A stretch of 15,715 bases of DNA, taken from an uncultured Gammaproteobacteria bacterium. GTDB lineage: Bacteria > Pseudomonadota > Gammaproteobacteria > Pseudomonadales > UBA5518. Both the position numbers and the translations under genes were made by a program. Position 1 is the first letter of the stretch, and each line of letters opens with the position of its first letter. The notes under the pieces are model-generated. The model saw only the letters and a program-made list of their open reading frames with translations. It had not been told where the DNA came from and searched no databases. This document shows positions 6,254 through 14,701 of the stretch, one piece after another. Location of the stretch: assembly GCA_903921135.1 (NCBI GenBank), contig CAIXOY010000017.1, positions 1 through 15,715 of the forward strand, read 5' to 3'.

Positions 6254-7555
6254 ATGTCCAGCAGTCCCGACACGAGGCCGGAGCTCCGTGCCATCCGCGG
6301 CATGCCGGACATCCTGCCGGCGCAGACGCCCGCGTGGCAGCACCTCGAGCGCTGCGTGTCGGAACTCCTTGGCAGCTACGCCTACCACGAAATCCGCTTG
6401 CCGCTCCTCGAACCCACCGAACTCTTCGCCCGTTCCATCGGCGAGGTCACGGACATCGTCGAGAAAGAGATGTACAGCTTCGCCGACCGCAACGGCGACA
6501 GCATGACCCTGCGCCCCGAGGGCACCGCGAGTTGTGTGCGCGCCGTGTTGCAGCACGGGCTTTTGCAGCAAGTGCCGCAGCGGCTCTGGTACATGGGCCC
6601 CATGTTCCGTTACGAACGGCCGCAGATGGGTCGGCAGCGGCAGTTCCATCAGGTGGGCGTCGAGACCTTCGGCCTGGAAGGGCCCGATATCGAAGCCGAG
6701 CACCTGCTGATGACCGCACGGCTCTGGCGCCGCCTGGGCGTGGCCGATCGCGTGCGGCTCGAGATCAACTCGCTGGGCTCCACGGCCTCGCGTGCGGCCT
6801 ATCGCAGCGCGCTGGTCGCGTATCTCACGGCACGCGAGGCACAGCTCGATGACGACAGCCGTCGCCGCCTGGCCAGCAACCCGCTGCGCATCCTCGACAG
6901 CAAGAACCCTGGCACACAGGCGCTGCTGCGCGAGGCGCCGCGCCTGACCGATCACCTCGATGCCGAGTCCGAGGCGCACTTCGCGGGGCTGCGCGCGCTG
7001 CTTGATGCCGCAGGGCTGGCCTACACGATCAATCCCGCTCTGGTGCGCGGCCTCGATTACTATGGCCGCACCGTATACGAGTGGGTCACCGAGAGCCTGG
7101 GGGCGCAGGGCACGGTCTGCGCGGGCGGCCGTTACGACGGCCTTGTCTCGGAACTTGGCGGCCCGGCCACGCCGGGCGTGGGTTTCGCGATGGGCATCGA
7201 ACGCCTGCTGCTGCTGATGCAGGCCGCGGGTGCTTCGACGGGCCCCGACAACCGCCCGCACGCGTACTGGGTGGTGGCCGATCCGGCAGCTCCCGGCCTT
7301 GCGCTCGTGCTAGGTGAACAACTGCGCGATGCGCTGCCGGGCCTGCGGCTGCAGCTCAATTGTGGCGGTGGCAGCATCAAGAGCCAGATGAAACGTGCAG
7401 ACCGAAGCGGTGCCGCGCTGGCACTGATTCTGGGCAGCGATGAACTGGCGGCGGGCGAGGTGAGCGTCCGTGAACTCAGACTCGAAGGCGCGATGCAGCA
7501 GCGCGTGGGTGTGTCGGCCATGCAGGCCTTCATGGCCGCGCGGTTCGGGCTCTGA
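6254..7555 (+). CDS. hisS: Histidyl-tRNA synthetase
   Basis: HisS is a class II aminoacyl-tRNA synthetase that charges tRNA-His. The 433-residue protein carries class II motif 2 at 117-137 (MFRYERPQMGRQRQFHQ), the histidine-specific loop LVRGLDYYGRTVYEW at 263-277 with catalytic Arg265, and motif 3 at 308-320 (GVGFAMGIERLLL). A C-terminal anticodon-binding domain runs from about residue 340. ATG 6254 is chosen because RAIRGMPDILP follows directly and GAGGAA lies just upstream; the longer open frame back into ispG is not homologous. yfgM begins 31 bases downstream with its own ribosome-binding site. Confidence 0.97.
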   Translation: MSSSPDTRPELRAIRGMPDILPAQTPAWQHLERCVSELLGSYAYHEIRLPLLEPTELFARSIGEVTDIVEKEMYSFADRNGDSMTLRPEGTASCVRAVLQHGLLQQVPQRLWYMGPMFRYERPQMGRQRQFHQVGVETFGLEGPDIEAEHLLMTARLWRRLGVADRVRLEINSLGSTASRAAYRSALVAYLTAREAQLDDDSRRRLASNPLRILDSKNPGTQALLREAPRLTDHLDAESEAHFAGLRALLDAAGLAYTINPALVRGLDYYGRTVYEWVTESLGAQGTVCAGGRYDGLVSELGGPATPGVGFAMGIERLLLLMQAAGASTGPDNRPHAYWVVADPAAPGLALVLGEQLRDALPGLRLQLNCGGGSIKSQMKRADRSGAALALILGSDELAAGEVSVRELRLEGAMQQRVGVSAMQAFMAARFGL

Positions 7556-7586
7556 GCGCGCCGGGAACACGATCAGGAGACTACAG

Positions 7587-8375
7587 GTGGATCCGTACCA
7601 TACAGAGGAAGACCAGGTCAGGGCGATCAAGCAGTGGTGGGAGCGCAACGGCTCCTCCACGCTGATCGGTGTGGGCGCGGCGCTGGCGATCGTGTTCGGG
7701 TCGCAGTGGTGGCAGCAGAAAAACCTCCGCGGCGCGGAAGAGGCCGCAGCGCTCTACCAGCAGTTGCAGCAGGCCGCCGAGCGCGCCTCGGGCGATGAGA
7801 TCCAGCGCACCACGGCGCTCCACCTCGGAGAGGAGCTGCGCGACAAGCAGTCGGGTAACCGCTACGGCGATTACGCGAGCCTGTTGCTCGCCAAGCTCTA
7901 CGTCGAGAAAAAAGACCTCGCTGCGGCAGAACGGGAATTGCGCGCCCTCGTGGAGCGTCACCCGGATGCGGCCCCGGGCAAGCTCCAGCAGCGCATCAAC
8001 GCTCTGCTCGGGCGTGATATCGATCCGCAACTCGGCAGCCTCGCGCGGCTGCGTCTGGCGCGCGTGCTTTTCGCCGACAACCGGGCCGATGAAGCCGCTA
8101 CCGTGCTCGGCGATCCCGCGGGCGGTGATTTCGAGATCGAACGCCAGGAGCTCCGCGGTGATATCCTCCGCGCCAAGGGCGATGCAGACGGTGCTGCGGC
8201 CGCATGGGAGCGTGCCATCGAGCTCGCCAAGGATTCCGGCGGCGTGCGGCTCGTGGAGCTCAAGCTGCAGGAACTGCGGCTCAGTGAGCCGGCAGCGCCT
8301 GCTCCCGCCGCAGCCACACCGCCCGCTGTCACCCCCGCCCCAGCCACGCCTGCCGAGGAGAAGAAATCGCCATGA
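7587..8375 (+). CDS. yfgM: YfgM-family membrane-anchored TPR protein
   Basis: YfgM is an inner-membrane protein with a periplasmic TPR domain that works with PpiD at the SecYEG translocon. The 262-residue protein has a short cytoplasmic N-terminus (HTEEDQVRAIKQWWERNG at 5-22), one membrane helix at about 24-42, and TPR-like helices at about 50-235. The last 30 residues are a Pro/Ala-rich low-complexity tail ending EEKKSP. The start is GTG 7587, set by AGGAG at 7575-7579 and the typical DQVRAIKQWW opening; longer in-frame starts overlap hisS. The stop overlaps the bamB start as ATGA, so the two are probably translationally coupled. Confidence 0.9.
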   Translation: MDPYHTEEDQVRAIKQWWERNGSSTLIGVGAALAIVFGSQWWQQKNLRGAEEAAALYQQLQQAAERASGDEIQRTTALHLGEELRDKQSGNRYGDYASLLLAKLYVEKKDLAAAERELRALVERHPDAAPGKLQQRINALLGRDIDPQLGSLARLRLARVLFADNRADEAATVLGDPAGGDFEIERQELRGDILRAKGDADGAAAAWERAIELAKDSGGVRLVELKLQELRLSEPAAPAPAAATPPAVTPAPATPAEEKKSP

Positions 8376-9565
8376 GCACGTCGCAGGCAACGCGCGGCTT
8401 TTTCAGGATCCTGCTCTCGGCCCTCTTCGTGGTCAATCTCGGTGCCTGTTCCTGGGTCAAAGGCCTGTGGGACGGCGACGACGAGGACAAGGAACTCGAG
8501 CCCGTGCCGCTCGTCGACATCGAGTCCGAGATCAAGGTGCGCGAAGTCTGGAGCACCGGCATCGGCAACGGGCAGGGCAAGTTCTACAACCGGCTGCAGA
8601 TCGCTCTCTATGGCGGGGCCATCTACGCAGCCTCCGCGAACGGCAGCGTCGAGTCCGTCGATGCGCAGAGCGGCAAGCGGCGCTGGGACGTCGATCTCGA
8701 TACCGAACTCTCGGGCGGTGTCGGCGTTGGCGGGGACCTGGTGCTTGTGGGCACCGCCAAGGGTGTGGTGATCGCGCTCGACAGCGCCTCCGGCCGCGAG
8801 ATGTGGCGCTCCACGCTGAGCAGCGAAGTGCTCGCACCCCCTGCTGCAGACTGGGACGCCGTGGTCGTGCAGACGCTGGACGGCAAGATCTACGGCCTCG
8901 ACACCCAGAGCGGCACGCGCCGCTGGACCCATGACAGCAGCATGCCCCTTCTCACCATCCGCGGCACCGCACCGCCCGTGCTTGCCGACGGCGTTGCCTA
9001 TGTGGCGCTGGCCAACGGGCGCATCCTTGCGGCCCGGGCCGATACCGGCACGATCCTCTGGGACGGCCGCATCGCCAACCCGCAGGGCCAATCGGAAATC
9101 GAACGCGCCATCGACATCGACGGCCGCCCGCTCATCATCGGCTCCGGCATTTACGCGGTGACCTACCAGGGCAAACTCGGCGGCGTGCAGCTCGCCAACG
9201 GCCGCCCCACCTGGGCACGGGATGCGTCGAGCTTCGAGAGCATCTCGGAGGGTTTCGGCAACATCTACGTCTCGGGCACCGACGGCACGGTGAGCGCCTT
9301 CGAAGTGGGCGGGGGCGCGCTTCGCTGGCAGAACGACCAGCTCACGCGCCGCAAGCTGAGCGCACCGGCCACCGTTGGCAGCTATGTCGTGGTGGGGGAT
9401 TTCGAGGGATACCTGCACTTCATGTCTCAGGTCGATGGTCATTTCGTGGCGCGTGCCCGCGCCGATTCGGACGGCGTGCGCGCCGACATGATCGCGGATG
9501 GTGACCGGCTCTACGTCTTCGGCAACGACGGCGAACTGAGTTGCTTCACGGTCGGGTCCCCATGA
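8372..9565 (+). CDS. bamB: BamB, outer-membrane assembly lipoprotein
   Basis: BamB is a beta-propeller lipoprotein of the BAM complex, which folds beta-barrel proteins into the outer membrane. The 397-residue protein has a signal peptide with lipobox LGAC and acylated Cys26, followed by propeller blades with recurring motifs such as GSVESVDAQSGKRRWDVD, GVVIALDSASGREMW and GKIYGLDTQSGTRRWTHD. The start at 8372 overlaps the yfgM stop (ATGA), with GAGGAG just upstream. Its TGA at 9563-9565 overlaps the start of a seven-codon frame leading into der. Position between yfgM and der matches E. coli. Confidence 0.95.
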   Translation: MSTSQATRGFFRILLSALFVVNLGACSWVKGLWDGDDEDKELEPVPLVDIESEIKVREVWSTGIGNGQGKFYNRLQIALYGGAIYAASANGSVESVDAQSGKRRWDVDLDTELSGGVGVGGDLVLVGTAKGVVIALDSASGREMWRSTLSSEVLAPPAADWDAVVVQTLDGKIYGLDTQSGTRRWTHDSSMPLLTIRGTAPPVLADGVAYVALANGRILAARADTGTILWDGRIANPQGQSEIERAIDIDGRPLIIGSGIYAVTYQGKLGGVQLANGRPTWARDASSFESISEGFGNIYVSGTDGTVSAFEVGGGALRWQNDQLTRRKLSAPATVGSYVVVGDFEGYLHFMSQVDGHFVARARADSDGVRADMIADGDRLYVFGNDGELSCFTVGSP

Positions 9566-9585
9566 GCACGCCGCGCCGCCTGTGA
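9562..9585 (+). other. Seven-codon mini-ORF bridging bamB and der
   Basis: ATG 9562 overlaps the bamB stop (ATGA), reads MSTPRRL, and stops at TGA 9583-9585, which overlaps the GTG start of der (GTGA). The der start has no Shine-Dalgarno in the preceding bases (CCGCGCCGCCT). The arrangement could let ribosomes reinitiate from bamB through the mini-ORF onto der. It may equally be chance, so the peptide itself is not claimed as functional. Confidence 0.3.
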
Positions 9586-11030
9586 TCCCCGTCATCGCAC
9601 TAGTCGGGCGGCCCAACGTCGGCAAGTCCACCCTGTTCAACCGCCTCACGCGCAGCCGTGACGCGCTGGTTGCCGATATCCCCGGCCTCACGCGGGACCG
9701 CCAGTACGGCGAGTTCCAGGCAGGAGAGCGCCGTTTCATCCTGATCGATACCGGCGGCATCAGCGGCCTGGAAGAGGGCATCGACAGCGAGATGGCCCGC
9801 CAGTCCTTCATGGCGCTGGCCGAGTGCGATCTCGCGCTGCTGCTGGTCGATGGCCGCGCCGGGCTCACACCCACCGACCGCGATGTGGTGCAGCGCCTGC
9901 GTGGGAGCGGCAAGCCCTTCCGCCTCATCGTGAACAAGATCGACGGCATCGACGAGCATCAGGCGAGCGCCGAGTTCCATGCCATCGGCGCCACCGCTCT
10001 GCACGCGATCAGCGCCTCGCAGGGGCGCGGCGTGGGGCAACTGGTCGAGGCGCTGGAGGCGGCGTTTCCCGTTGAGGAGCCCGCCGTACCCGAAGGCGGC
10101 GAGTTCGACACCGAAGAAGGCGAGGCTGCGGAAGGCGTCGAAAACGTTGCCCACATGCACCGTGCACGCGTGGCCGTGGTGGGGCGCCCCAACGTGGGCA
10201 AGTCCACGCTGGTGAACCGCATCCTCGGCGAGGAGCGGGTGGTGGTGTATGACCAGCCCGGCACCACGCGCGACAGCATCTACATCGACTTCGAGCGCCG
10301 CGACCGGCACTACACGCTGATCGACACCGCCGGCATCCGCCGCAAGCGCAGCGTCCACGAGGTGATCGAGAAATTCTCGATCGTGAAGACCCTGCAGGCG
10401 ATCGCCGATGCCGAGGTCGTGCTCTTGCTCCTCGACGCCCACGACGGCCTGGTCGAGCAGGACGTACACCTGCTCGGACACGTGATCGAGGCAGGGCGCT
10501 CGCTGGTCGTGGTGTGCAACAAATGGGACGGCCTGCCGCCCGAGCAGAAGGCCACGTTGAAGGCTGATCTGGAGCGCCGGCTCGTGTTCGCGGATTTTGC
10601 CGAGGTGCATTACATCTCGGCGCTGCACGGCTCGAATGTGGGCGATCTCTACGGCGCCATCGACCGCGCCTGGTCTTCCTCGCGGCGCAAGCTGCCCACC
10701 AACCGCCTCACCACCATCCTCGAAGAGGCGATTGCCACGCATTCGCCGCCGCTGGTGAACGGGCGACGCATCAAGCTGCGTTACGCGCACCCCGGTGGCA
10801 GCAACCCGCCCGTGATCGTGATCCACGGCAACCAGACCGAGAGCGTGCCGGACCACTACAAGCGCTACCTCGAGAACGTGTTCCGCAAGCAGCTGAAACT
10901 GGTGGGCACGCCGCTCAGGGTGCAGTTCGTGACCGGCGAGAATCCCTACGCAGGCAAACGCAATACGCTCACGCCGCGCCAGCTCTACAAGCGCAAGCGG
11001 ATGATGCGCCATGTCAAGAAAGGCCGCTGA
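9582..11030 (+). CDS. der: Der (EngA), double-domain ribosome assembly GTPase
   Basis: Der is an essential GTPase of 50S ribosomal subunit maturation. The 482 residues hold two GTPase domains in tandem: G1 at 9-16 (GRPNVGKS) with DTGG at 56-59 and NKID at 118-121, then G1 at 201-208 with DTAG at 248-251 and NKWD at 313-316. A C-terminal KH-like domain (about 360-460) and a basic tail follow. An acidic linker (about 164-188, Glu-rich) joins the G domains. GTG 9582 is the only start that preserves the conserved IPVIALVGRPNVGKS opening, and it lacks a Shine-Dalgarno. The last 20 bases overlap the downstream globin gene. Confidence 0.97.
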   Translation: MIPVIALVGRPNVGKSTLFNRLTRSRDALVADIPGLTRDRQYGEFQAGERRFILIDTGGISGLEEGIDSEMARQSFMALAECDLALLLVDGRAGLTPTDRDVVQRLRGSGKPFRLIVNKIDGIDEHQASAEFHAIGATALHAISASQGRGVGQLVEALEAAFPVEEPAVPEGGEFDTEEGEAAEGVENVAHMHRARVAVVGRPNVGKSTLVNRILGEERVVVYDQPGTTRDSIYIDFERRDRHYTLIDTAGIRRKRSVHEVIEKFSIVKTLQAIADAEVVLLLLDAHDGLVEQDVHLLGHVIEAGRSLVVVCNKWDGLPPEQKATLKADLERRLVFADFAEVHYISALHGSNVGDLYGAIDRAWSSSRRKLPTNRLTTILEEAIATHSPPLVNGRRIKLRYAHPGGSNPPVIVIHGNQTESVPDHYKRYLENVFRKQLKLVGTPLRVQFVTGENPYAGKRNTLTPRQLYKRKRMMRHVKKGR

Positions 11031-11418
11031 AGCGGTTTGCGCCGCGGCCGCGACGCTCCCTGACCTCGATTCCCCCGCGCACATCCGCGCATTCATCACC
11101 GCGTTTTACGATCGGCTGCTGGCAGATCCGCGGATAGCACCCGTGTTCCTCGAGGTGGCGGAGATAGACATCCGCCGGCACCTGCCGCTCATCTGCGCCT
11201 ACTGGGAAAAACTCCTGCTGGGCGGGGACGCCTACCGCCGCCACACCATGAACATCCACCGCGCCGTCCACGCCAGACGGCCGCTGACGCCGGCGGATTT
11301 CGGGGTCTGGCTGGGGCATTTCCGGGCGGCGCTCGAGGAAGGCTTCAGCGGGCCGCAGGCCGCGCGCGCGCGGGGGATTGCCGAGCGCATCGCGCAGAAC
11401 ATGCAGGCGCAGCTCTGA
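11011..11418 (+). CDS. Group III truncated haemoglobin
   Basis: This 135-residue protein fits group III (P-type) truncated haemoglobins, small haem proteins linked to O2/NO chemistry and ligand or peroxide handling. Visible key residues are Tyr33 (AFYDRLLADP, B10), His57 (RRHLPL, E7), Trp65 (YWEKLLLGG), proximal His83 (MNIHRAV, F8) and Trp100 (FGVWLGHFR, G8). No membrane segment or fused domain is present. It overlaps the der 3' end by 20 bases and has no obvious ribosome-binding site of its own, so it is probably expressed with der. The start is ATG 11011; the next Met is at residue 80. Its role next to der is unknown. Confidence 0.88.
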   Translation: MSRKAAEAVCAAAATLPDLDSPAHIRAFITAFYDRLLADPRIAPVFLEVAEIDIRRHLPLICAYWEKLLLGGDAYRRHTMNIHRAVHARRPLTPADFGVWLGHFRAALEEGFSGPQAARARGIAERIAQNMQAQL

Positions 11419-11443
11419 GCCTTGCCGATTGCCGCTTGTTCAT

Positions 11444-11473
11444 TTGCGGGCCCGGAAGGGGCTCGCGTATCCT
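11444..11473 (+). promoter_or_regulatory. Candidate promoter of the acyl-CoA cassette
   Basis: TTGCGG (11444-11449) and TATCCT (11468-11473) are separated by 18 bases, in the 85-base gap after the globin gene and 30 bases before the acyl-CoA synthetase start. This is the only gap near the cassette large enough for a promoter. I see no clear inverted repeat that could be a TetR-type operator. Confidence 0.45.
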
Positions 11474-11503
11474 CGACCGATTCCATTTCCGGGTGACCTA
11501 CGC

Positions 11504-13135
11504 ATGACTGCGCGGCATTTCAATATCGCGGATCTGTTCGAGATCGTCGCAGACACCGTTCCCGAACGTGAGGCCATCGCCTGCGGCGAGGAGCGCCAGA
11601 CCTACGGCTCGCTGGAGGAGCGTGCCACGCGGCTCGCGAACTTCATGCGCGAACGCGGCGTGGGCGCCGGCGACAAGGTCGGCCTCTACATGTACAACAG
11701 CAACGCCTACATCGAGGGCATGCTCGCCTGCTTCAAGCTCCGCGCCGTGCCGGTCAACGTCAACTACCGGTATGTGGACGAGGAACTCTCCTACATCTTC
11801 AACAACGCCGATATGGTGGCCTGCATCCACCATCGCGAGTTCGTGCCGCACATCGCCAAGGTGCGTCACGCAGCACCGGGACTTTCCCTGCTGATCGCAG
11901 TGGAAGACGGCTCCGATGCGCCGATCCCCGAGGGAACGGCAAGGTTCGAGGAGGCGATGGCGGCGGGCTCCTCCGCGCGTGATTTCGGCGAACGCTCCGA
12001 CGATGACCTGTTCATCCTCTACACGGGCGGCACCACCGGCAAACCCAAGGGCGTGATGTGGCCCCACAAGGATGTGTTCTACGCCGCGATGGGCGGCGGC
12101 GGGCACTTCCACCCGGCCGGTGCCATCCAGGCGCCTGAAGACATCGCCATCCGCGCCAAAGAAGGCTACCCCGTTGCGGGCATGGCGCTCGCGCCGCTCA
12201 TGCACGGCGCCTGCTGGTGGTTTGCCTGCATCCAGCTTCTTGCCGGCTGCAAGCTGGTGCTGAACCCCCACCGCTCGCTGGTGGGCGAGCAGGTCTGGGA
12301 CATCGCCGCCAAAGAGCGCGTGAATTCCGTGACCATCGTGGGCGATGCGATGGCCATGCCGCTGATCGACGCGCTGGACGCGAACCCCGGCCGCTGGGAT
12401 CTTTCCTCGATCTTCACGGTGGGCTCGGGCGGCGCGGTGTTCTCGGAAGCACGCCAAGCGGATTTCCGCCGGCATTTCCCGAACGTGATGATCTCGAACT
12501 CCTTCGGCTCCTCCGAGTCGGGCCAGATGGGCCGCACCACCGGCGAGCGCAAGGGCGAGGCGGGCAACACGGGCCTGGGCAACGTGCCCAAGAGCGATTT
12601 CATGGACGTGATCGTCGAGGAAGAGATGCGTTTCGCTGAGCCCGGCGAGATGGGCATCTTCGCGCGCTCGGGCCATATCCCGATCGGCTACTACGGTGAC
12701 CCGGAGAAAACCGCCCGCACCTTCGTGATGGTCGGTGGCAAGCGCTGGCTGCTCACGGGCGATACCGCGCGCCTCGAGCCCGATGGATCGATCTCGGTCT
12801 TCGGGCGTGGGTCGAACTGCATCAACAGCGGTGGCGAGAAGATCTTCCCTGAAGAAGTCGAGGAAGCGCTGAAAGCGCACGCCGATGTCTACGACGCGCT
12901 GGTGGTTGCCACGCCGGATGAGCGTTGGGGCGAGAAGGTTACGGCCGTCGTGGCGGCGCGCGGCAGTTCACGCCCCACGCTGGAATCCCTGCAGGAAGAA
13001 GCCCGCAAGCACATCGCTGGTTACAAGGTGCCGCGTGAGCTGCACCTTGTGCCTGAGGTGCCGCGCGGCGTGAACGGCAAGCCCGATTACAAGACAGCGC
13101 GCGCGATGGCGCTCTCGGGCAGCTACCGCGCCTGA
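11504..13135 (+). CDS. FadD19-like acyl-CoA synthetase (AMP-forming)
   Basis: This 543-residue ANL-superfamily enzyme activates a carboxylic acid to its CoA thioester through an acyl-adenylate. Motifs in order are the P-loop YTGGTTGKPKGV (173-184), NSFGSSESG (332-340), WLLTGD (415-420), GRGSNCINSGGEKIFPEEVE (435-454) and NGKPDYK with catalytic Lys526. From memory it is strikingly like mycobacterial FadD19 across its length (NIADL start, LYTGGTTG, KGVMW, GDAMA, INSGGEK, HIAGYKVPR region); FadD19 activates the C26 acid of cholesterol side chains. The start at 11504 follows homology; upstream in-frame codons are not family-like. It lacks a strong ribosome-binding site. Substrate is inferred, not shown. 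Confidence 0.85.
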   Translation: MTARHFNIADLFEIVADTVPEREAIACGEERQTYGSLEERATRLANFMRERGVGAGDKVGLYMYNSNAYIEGMLACFKLRAVPVNVNYRYVDEELSYIFNNADMVACIHHREFVPHIAKVRHAAPGLSLLIAVEDGSDAPIPEGTARFEEAMAAGSSARDFGERSDDDLFILYTGGTTGKPKGVMWPHKDVFYAAMGGGGHFHPAGAIQAPEDIAIRAKEGYPVAGMALAPLMHGACWWFACIQLLAGCKLVLNPHRSLVGEQVWDIAAKERVNSVTIVGDAMAMPLIDALDANPGRWDLSSIFTVGSGGAVFSEARQADFRRHFPNVMISNSFGSSESGQMGRTTGERKGEAGNTGLGNVPKSDFMDVIVEEEMRFAEPGEMGIFARSGHIPIGYYGDPEKTARTFVMVGGKRWLLTGDTARLEPDGSISVFGRGSNCINSGGEKIFPEEVEEALKAHADVYDALVVATPDERWGEKVTAVVAARGSSRPTLESLQEEARKHIAGYKVPRELHLVPEVPRGVNGKPDYKTARAMALSGSYRA

Positions 13136-13165
13136 GGCGCGATCTCTCACAGCAGGAACACGCAG

Positions 13166-13981
13166 ATGGAAACACTCGATATCAGTACCAGCAGTTGCAT
13201 CGTGGAGCGCGACGGCCACGTCCTCATCGTGACTCTGAACCGCCCCGAGGCGAAGAACGCCTTCAACCCGCCCATGCTGGTGGGTATGTACCGCGCCTGG
13301 CGGCTGCTGGACAGCGACGAGACGCTGCGTTGCGCCGTGCTCACCGCGCGCGGCGACACCTTCTGTGCGGGCATGGATCTGAAGGCGGGCACCAGCGGCA
13401 GCGACAACGCAGAAGAAATCCAGGCGCTCATGAAGGAAGTGCCGAACCTGCACTGGCAGGCACTGCTGCGCGACAACCGCCCGCTCAAACCCGTGATCCT
13501 CGCGGTGGAAGGCTACGCGCTCGCAGGCGGCACCGAGATCCTGCAGGGCACGGATATCCGCGTGGGCGCGGAAGACGCCACCTTCGGCGTCACCGAGGTT
13601 GCACGCGGGCTCTACCCGATGTCGGGTTCCACCATCCGCCTGCGTCGCCAGATTCCTTACTGCATCGCCGCCGAGATCCTGCTCACCGGCCGCCACGTGA
13701 CGGCGCAGGAAGCGCTCGACTGGGGCCTCATCAACCGCGTGGTGCCGAAGGGCAAGACCCTCGAGACCGCGTTGGAGATCGCCGCCGCCATCAGCCGCAA
13801 CGGACCCGTCGCCGTGCGCGCGGTGATGAAGTCGCTGCGCGAGCACGAGGAGTGCTTGCCGGAAGCCGAGGCCATGCTGAAATCCGACGAAGTGGGCTGG
13901 CCGGTTTTTGCCACCGAGGACGCGAAAGAAGGGATGCGCGCCTTCAAGGAAAAGCGTCCCGCCGAATTCAAGGGCCGCTGA
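13166..13981 (+). CDS. EchA19-like enoyl-CoA hydratase
   Basis: A 271-residue crotonase with both catalytic glutamates, Glu124 (AGGTEILQG) and Glu144 (FGVTEVARG), and oxyanion-hole segments around residues 67-71 (CAGMD) and 119-122. It should hydrate a 2-enoyl-CoA. From memory, it shares distinctive strings with mycobacterial EchA19 (GTEILQGTDIRV, LYPM, RQIPY, LLTGRH, DAKEG), the hydratase next to fadD19 that acts on cholesterol side-chain enoyl-CoA. Here it likewise follows the FadD19-like gene after 30 bases, with AGGAA at 13154-13158. Steroid specificity is an inference from this family and pairing. Confidence 0.88.
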   Translation: METLDISTSSCIVERDGHVLIVTLNRPEAKNAFNPPMLVGMYRAWRLLDSDETLRCAVLTARGDTFCAGMDLKAGTSGSDNAEEIQALMKEVPNLHWQALLRDNRPLKPVILAVEGYALAGGTEILQGTDIRVGAEDATFGVTEVARGLYPMSGSTIRLRRQIPYCIAAEILLTGRHVTAQEALDWGLINRVVPKGKTLETALEIAAAISRNGPVAVRAVMKSLREHEECLPEAEAMLKSDEVGWPVFATEDAKEGMRAFKEKRPAEFKGR

Positions 13982-14002
13982 GGCTCGCACAGGAGATACA
14001 CG

Positions 14003-14692
14003 ATGACTGCTGCTGCCCAAGGGCATTCCGTTCTGTCGTTCGACGAGGCCGCCGCTGCGCGCCGCTCGGTGCGCGCCTTCCGCAAGGATCCAGTCCCGCG
14101 CGCCGTGCTCGAACATATCTTCGGGCTGGCCAACCTTGCACCCTCCAACTGCAACACCCAGCCGTGGTACACGGTGGTGGCGAGCGGTGCCACGCTCGAG
14201 CGTCTGCGCGTGCAGTTCCCGGCGGATTTCGGCTCGGGCAAGGCAACGATGGATTTCCCGTACCTCGGCAAGTACGACGGCGTCTTCAAGGACCGCCAGT
14301 ACGACGCTGCCAACCGGCTCTACACCGCGATGAACATCGCGCGCGATGACAAGGCCGCCCGCGGCATGGCCTTCATGCGCAACTTCACTTTCTTCGACGC
14401 GCCGCACGTGGCCTTCCTGTTCATGCCGGAGTGGTGCGGCATCCGCGAGGCGGCAGACGTCGGCATGTACTCGCAGACGCTGATGCTGGCGCTCTCCGCA
14501 CACGGCCTTGCGAGTTGCCCGCAAACGGCGCTCAGCATGGGCGCGGACCTCGTGCGCTCGGAGCTCGGCGTGGACGCCTCGCACAAACTTATCTTCGGTG
14601 TTTCCTTCGGCTACGAAGACACGGAGCACCCGGCCAATGCCTGCCGCGTACCGCGTGCCGCGCTCGCCGACACCACGCGCTTCGTTGACTGA
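14003..14692 (+). CDS. Nitroreductase-family FMN oxidoreductase
   Basis: This 229-residue protein belongs to the FMN-dependent nitroreductase superfamily. The N-terminal RRSVRAF (20-26) and APSNCNTQPW (46-55) bind FMN phosphate and ring in such proteins, and GLASCPQ (168-174) and GYEDTEHPANACRVPR (203-218) complete the pocket. No signal or membrane segment is seen. AGGAG lies 8 bases before ATG 14003, and the gene sits 21 bases after the hydratase and 9 before a second crotonase, so it belongs to the cassette. It could oxidise or reduce a cassette intermediate, for example an enone or enoyl-CoA; the reaction cannot be read from sequence. Confidence 0.85.
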   Translation: MTAAAQGHSVLSFDEAAAARRSVRAFRKDPVPRAVLEHIFGLANLAPSNCNTQPWYTVVASGATLERLRVQFPADFGSGKATMDFPYLGKYDGVFKDRQYDAANRLYTAMNIARDDKAARGMAFMRNFTFFDAPHVAFLFMPEWCGIREAADVGMYSQTLMLALSAHGLASCPQTALSMGADLVRSELGVDASHKLIFGVSFGYEDTEHPANACRVPRAALADTTRFVD

Positions 14693-14701
14693 GGCTTCCA
14701 T

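Noticed and set aside
11419..11503. Intrinsic terminator after the globin gene
   Set aside because: Only scattered short complementarity (GAGCC with GGCTC) and no T run; a promoter is the better reading of this gap.
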